Of a DNA stretch of 14,954 nt, positions 12,278-14,954 are shown piece after piece. Origin of the DNA: 630D-37 sp037447295 (lineage in GTDB: Bacteria; Chloroflexota; Anaerolineae; Anaerolineales; Villigracilaceae); NCBI GenBank assembly GCA_037447295.1, contig JBBIGZ010000072.1, forward strand, positions 1 to 14,954. The letters run 5' to 3'. The notes under the pieces were generated by a model. It worked only from the letters and a program-made list of their open reading frames with translations. It had not been told where the DNA came from and searched no databases. The translations under genes were made by a program, and so were the position numbers. Numbering within the stretch: the first letter of the stretch is position 1; each line of letters begins with the position of its first letter.

Positions 12278-13594
12278 TTATGCCACCTGCAAGGCTTTTT
12301 CCACCACATCTTCCAGCATCTTCGTGGTCACCGATTTCGGACGCTCAATCGGCTGACCCAGCGCGCGCGCCCAGACGTAATTTGCCGTCACACCCAAGGC
12401 ACGGCCGATGCCGAAGAGTACGGTGTAGAAATCGAATTCGCGCACACCGTAATAATACTGCAACGTGCCGCTGATGGCATCCACGTTCGGCGCCGGGTTC
12501 TTCGCTTTGCCTTGTTCTTTGAGCACCTGTGGCACGACCTCGAATACCAATTGCGCCAGGCGCACCAGATCATCCTGCGGGAAGCGCTCCTGAGCAAATT
12601 GCATCTGCGCCGTGAAGCGCGGATCCGGCACGCGCAAAACGGCATGGCCGTAGCCCGGAATGACCTTGCCAGCATTGAGTGTATCCCAAGCAAACTGATA
12701 GAGCTGTTCACGCGTCGGCACGCCGCCGAACTTGTTTTTGACCTCGATCAACCACCCCAGGCACTCCTGATTGGCCAGACCATGCAGCGGGCCGGCCAGA
12801 CCGTTCATCGCCGCCGAAAAGGCCAGGTACGGATCCGAAAGCGCCGAGCCGACCAGGTGCATCGTGTGCGCCGAGACGTTGCCGGACTCGTGATCGGAAT
12901 GCAGGATGAAATACAGGCGGGCGAGATCGGCATATTCACGCTGATTCTCCACCTGGATCATCTGCGCAAAATTGGCACCGTAGTCCAGGTTTGGATCCCA
13001 GCGCGGTTCCGTCCCGTCCCGATATTTGAGGCGATAGATGAACGCACCCAGGATCGGCAGCTTTGCCATCAGGTCTAGGCTATCCTCCAGGGCCGGCATC
13101 CAGTATTCGTCCTTCTTCATCCCCTCATGATAGCGACTGGCAAACTTCGAGCCAACCTGTAAGGCCAGAATGCCCTGGGAGAAGAGGGTCATCGGGTGCG
13201 TTTCCGGCGGCATGGCACGCAGCACATTGTAGACATAGGAAGGAATGCTGGCGCGCCGCCCCCATTCCGCTTCTACTTCTTCCGCCTGTGCTTTGCTCGG
13301 AATTTCGCCGGTCAGCAGGAGATAGTACAACCCACCGACATAGGGCATATCCGCACCATCCGGTTTGGGCAGCAACGAAAGCACCTCCGGAATCGAATAG
13401 CCGCGGAAACGAATACCCTCCGCCGGGTCGACATACGAAATATCGGTCACCAGCACCTTGACATCGCGCATTCCGCCGTAGACCTGTCCCACGGTGACTT
13501 GATCCACCACCACATTCCCATGCTCTTTGGTCAAGCGGCGCACGCGCTCACGCCATTCCGGAAGCTGGGCAGCAATCTTATCGAACAAGATCAT
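12278..13594 (-). CDS. gltA: Citrate synthase, mitochondrial (eukaryotic) type
   Basis: Condenses oxaloacetate and acetyl-CoA to citrate. The 438 residues align by eye from end to end with mature mitochondrial citrate synthase, as I remember the pig enzyme: EHGNVVVDQVTVGQVYGGMR, IRFRGYSIPE, LHSDHESGNVSAHTMHLVGS, LAGPLHGLANQE, VIPGYGHAVLR, GKAKNPAPNVDAISG and ERPKSVTT. The catalytic residues are H271, H317 and D372, equivalent to pig H274, H320 and D375. It lacks the extra N-terminal domain of the NADH-inhibited E. coli type, so it is probably a dimeric, NADH-insensitive enzyme. AGGAGG (13605-13600) precedes the ATG by five bases. It follows mdh, with an intrinsic terminator between the two genes and little room for a separate promoter. 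Confidence 0.96.
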   Translation of the reverse strand: MILFDKIAAQLPEWRERVRRLTKEHGNVVVDQVTVGQVYGGMRDVKVLVTDISYVDPAEGIRFRGYSIPEVLSLLPKPDGADMPYVGGLYYLLLTGEIPSKAQAEEVEAEWGRRASIPSYVYNVLRAMPPETHPMTLFSQGILALQVGSKFASRYHEGMKKDEYWMPALEDSLDLMAKLPILGAFIYRLKYRDGTEPRWDPNLDYGANFAQMIQVENQREYADLARLYFILHSDHESGNVSAHTMHLVGSALSDPYLAFSAAMNGLAGPLHGLANQECLGWLIEVKNKFGGVPTREQLYQFAWDTLNAGKVIPGYGHAVLRVPDPRFTAQMQFAQERFPQDDLVRLAQLVFEVVPQVLKEQGKAKNPAPNVDAISGTLQYYYGVREFDFYTVLFGIGRALGVTANYVWARALGQPIERPKSVTTKMLEDVVEKALQVA

Positions 13595-13621
13595 GGGTAC
13601 CTCCTAAAGGATGTTTTCCAG

Positions 13622-13649
13622 AAAAAAGGACATGGGTTAACCATGTCCT
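13622..13649 (-). terminator. Intrinsic terminator / attenuator between mdh and gltA
   Basis: On the minus strand AGGACATGG (13649-13641) pairs exactly with CCATGTCCT (13635-13627) around the 5-base loop TTAAC; the T-run (TTTTTT counting the last stem base, 13627-13622) follows. The stem starts two bases after the mdh stop. Only 27 bases separate the T-run from the gltA start, holding its Shine-Dalgarno site but no visible promoter. Confidence 0.85.
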
Positions 13650-13651
13650 CA

Positions 13652-14590
13652 TTAAATTTGCACCAACGAATGGAGCGTGCGAATGCTCTCCCGCACCGCA
13701 GCCGCAGATTTCTCCAAGGCCGCTTTCTCCTCGGCATCCAGGCTATATTCGATGATGCGCTCCACGCCCTTGCGCCCTAATTGCACCGGCACGCCGAAGA
13801 AAATATCCTGCAGCCCATATTCACCCTGCATATACGCAGAAGCCGGCACGATCAGGTGCTTATCCTTCAAGATCGCCTCCACCATCTGCGCCACCGCAGC
13901 CGCCGGGGCATAGTAGGCCGAGCCGGTCTTGAGCAGGTTTACAATCTCGCCACCGCCCTTGCGCGTGCGGTTGACGATCGCCTCCAGCTTATCCGCCGGC
14001 AAATATTCGCGCAGCGGAATACCGGCAATATTCGAATGACGGGTCAAAGGCACCATCTCATCCCCATGGCCGCCGAGCACATAGCAGTGAATGTTCTCCA
14101 CGCTCACCCCGGTCTCCATGGCGACGAACGCGCGCATCCGCGCCGAATCCAACACACCCGCTTGCCCCACCACCCGATGCGGCGGCAATTTGCCGACCTT
14201 CATCGTCAGATACGCCATCGTATCCAACGGATTGGTCAGGACGACGAAAACGGCATCCGGAGAGTATTTCAGCGATTCCAGCGTTGCCTTGCGCACAATC
14301 TCGGCGTTGGCGGTGAGCAAATCCTCACGCGACATACCCGGTTTGCGCGGCAAGCCGGCGGTGATCACGATCACATCCGAATTTTTTGTCTCTTCGTAGC
14401 CATTGGAACCCACAATGTGCACGTCTTTCCCGATAATGGGCATCGCCTCCAACAAGTCCAGCCCTTTCCCTTGCGGCATGCCCTCTACCACATCCACCAA
14501 TACGATATCTGCCAATTCACGTTCTGCCAGCCAATGTGCCGTGGTAGAACCGGTCATGCCCGCGCCGATGATAGAAACTTTATAGTTCAT
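13652..14590 (-). CDS. mdh: Malate dehydrogenase, LDH-like (type 3), NAD-dependent
   Basis: Interconverts malate and oxaloacetate. 312 residues with the dinucleotide motif GAGMTGS (9-15) and D33 at the end of the second strand, indicating NAD rather than NADP. The substrate loop PRKPGMSR (81-88) carries R82, the arginine that separates malate from lactate dehydrogenases (Gln in LDH), and R88. N120, D148, R151 (in LDSARMR) and the catalytic H175 in GGHGDEM are all present. GGAGGAAGGT lies directly before the ATG. It is followed by gltA, which uses its product oxaloacetate, and is divergent from the transaldolase gene. Confidence 0.96.
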   Translation of the reverse strand: MNYKVSIIGAGMTGSTTAHWLAERELADIVLVDVVEGMPQGKGLDLLEAMPIIGKDVHIVGSNGYEETKNSDVIVITAGLPRKPGMSREDLLTANAEIVRKATLESLKYSPDAVFVVLTNPLDTMAYLTMKVGKLPPHRVVGQAGVLDSARMRAFVAMETGVSVENIHCYVLGGHGDEMVPLTRHSNIAGIPLREYLPADKLEAIVNRTRKGGGEIVNLLKTGSAYYAPAAAVAQMVEAILKDKHLIVPASAYMQGEYGLQDIFFGVPVQLGRKGVERIIEYSLDAEEKAALEKSAAAVRESIRTLHSLVQI

Positions 14591-14639
14591 ACCTTCCTCC
14601 AGGAATTAGGATACGAGTTACAGAAAGGCACTGCAGTAT

Positions 14640-14645
14640 ATTGTA
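14640..14645 (-). promoter_or_regulatory. Possible -10 element of the mdh promoter
   Basis: TACAAT on the minus strand at 14645-14640 would place the start near 14633, about 43 bases before the mdh ATG. No clear -35 hexamer is present at the right distance, so this is a weak call. The divergent intergenic region 14591-14758 holds no gene. Confidence 0.35.
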
Positions 14646-14743
14646 CCGAAGAAAATACTCACGTTCAGTGGGATTTGTCATTATTTTATGGTAATTCTGT
14701 CACTTTCATCCTCCGCAAACTTAACATCCCACACTTCTCTATA

Positions 14744-14752
14744 TGGTAAAAT
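14744..14752 (+). promoter_or_regulatory. Extended -10 promoter for a leaderless mRNA (transaldolase gene)
   Basis: TGGTAAAAT at 14744-14752 is followed by CGCCCC (six bases) and the ATG at 14759. The nearest -35-like hexamer, TTAACA at 14721-14726, is 20 bases from the -10, too far for a normal spacer. No Shine-Dalgarno site is present. Confidence 0.65.
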
Positions 14753-14758
14753 CGCCCC

Positions 14759-14954
14759 ATGCTCACAACCACCCGCCTAATCGAATATGGTCAATCGCTC
14801 TGGTACGATAACATCCAGCGCCGCTTGTTGCGCAACGGTGAGCTAGCGCGCCTCATCCATCAGGGTGAAATTCGCGGCATCACCTCCAATCCCACCATCT
14901 TCCATAACGCCATTGCCAAAACCACCGACTACGACGACGCCCTACAACCCCTGG
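14759..14954 (+). CDS. tal: Transaldolase, N-terminal fragment (possibly a transaldolase / glucose-6-phosphate isomerase fusion)
   Basis: The 65 codons before the right edge read MLTTTRLIEYGQSLWYDNIQ and continue with RRLL, GELARLI, IRGITSNPTIF and TDYDDAL. The GQSLWYDNI.R pattern and the GITSNPTIF strand are characteristic of bacterial transaldolases of the mycobacterial/cyanobacterial type in the non-oxidative pentose phosphate pathway. The Schiff-base lysine lies beyond the window, and whether a phosphoglucose isomerase domain is fused downstream cannot be seen. It is transcribed away from mdh and is predicted to be leaderless. Confidence 0.9.
   Translation, partial: MLTTTRLIEYGQSLWYDNIQRRLLRNGELARLIHQGEIRGITSNPTIFHNAIAKTTDYDDALQPL

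Noticed and set aside
13781..14749. A 322-codon plus-strand frame opposite mdh
   Set aside because: It is antisense to mdh, the composition is rich in His and Arg with no domain, and it runs through the divergent promoter region.

Overview
The window reads as chromosomal DNA of a free-living bacterium, most likely a member of the Chloroflexota (Anaerolineae or a relative). This is an inference from protein character: a long NusA with a charged tail, a short-headed IF2, an Anaerolineae-style UbiE-like methyltransferase whose N-terminus reads FYLLYHPFAGAYD, a lactate-dehydrogenase-fold malate dehydrogenase and a mitochondrial-type citrate synthase. GC content is moderate to high. I saw no tRNA, rRNA, insertion sequence, CRISPR array or phage gene.

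Layout. (1) 1-180, minus: the 5' end of an M28-type peptidase or glutaminyl-cyclase gene, running off the left edge. (2) 289-8108, plus: a translation and RNA-metabolism operon, nusA - ylxR - infB - rbfA - nrnA - truB, followed 4 bases later by a gene for a GINT1-like five-bladed propeller protein. rimP, ylxQ and ribF, which often accompany these genes elsewhere, are absent. (3) 8216-8639, minus: a cold-shock protein gene with a consensus promoter, its own terminator, and a second terminator-shaped hairpin inside its 5' leader. (4) 8891-10096, plus: a GAF-GGDEF diguanylate cyclase whose start codon lies in one arm of a 13-bp inverted repeat. (5) 10103-11330, minus: an Rrf2-family Fe-S-type regulator and a class I methyltransferase. 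(6) 11393-12209, minus: two small membrane proteins (YtxH type and a DUF948-like protein). (7) 12278-14590, minus: TCA-cycle genes mdh and gltA separated by an intrinsic terminator. (8) 14759-end, plus: the start of a transaldolase gene, divergent from mdh.

How the genes work together. Region 2 couples transcription elongation (NusA), RNase P modulation (YlxR), initiation (IF2), 30S maturation (RbfA), nano-RNA turnover (NrnA) and tRNA modification (TruB). Region 7 supplies malate to oxaloacetate to citrate. The remaining genes are regulatory or envelope functions.

The most interesting signals are regulatory. Three unrelated genes (left-edge peptidase, DUF948-like, transaldolase) share the same arrangement: an extended -10 (TGnTAnAAT), exactly six bases, then ATG, with no Shine-Dalgarno site, which predicts leaderless mRNAs. 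Terminator-like hairpins lie in the leaders of nusA and csp and between mdh and gltA, suggesting that attenuation is a recurrent control mode here. No obviously new multi-gene system was found; most genes are housekeeping.
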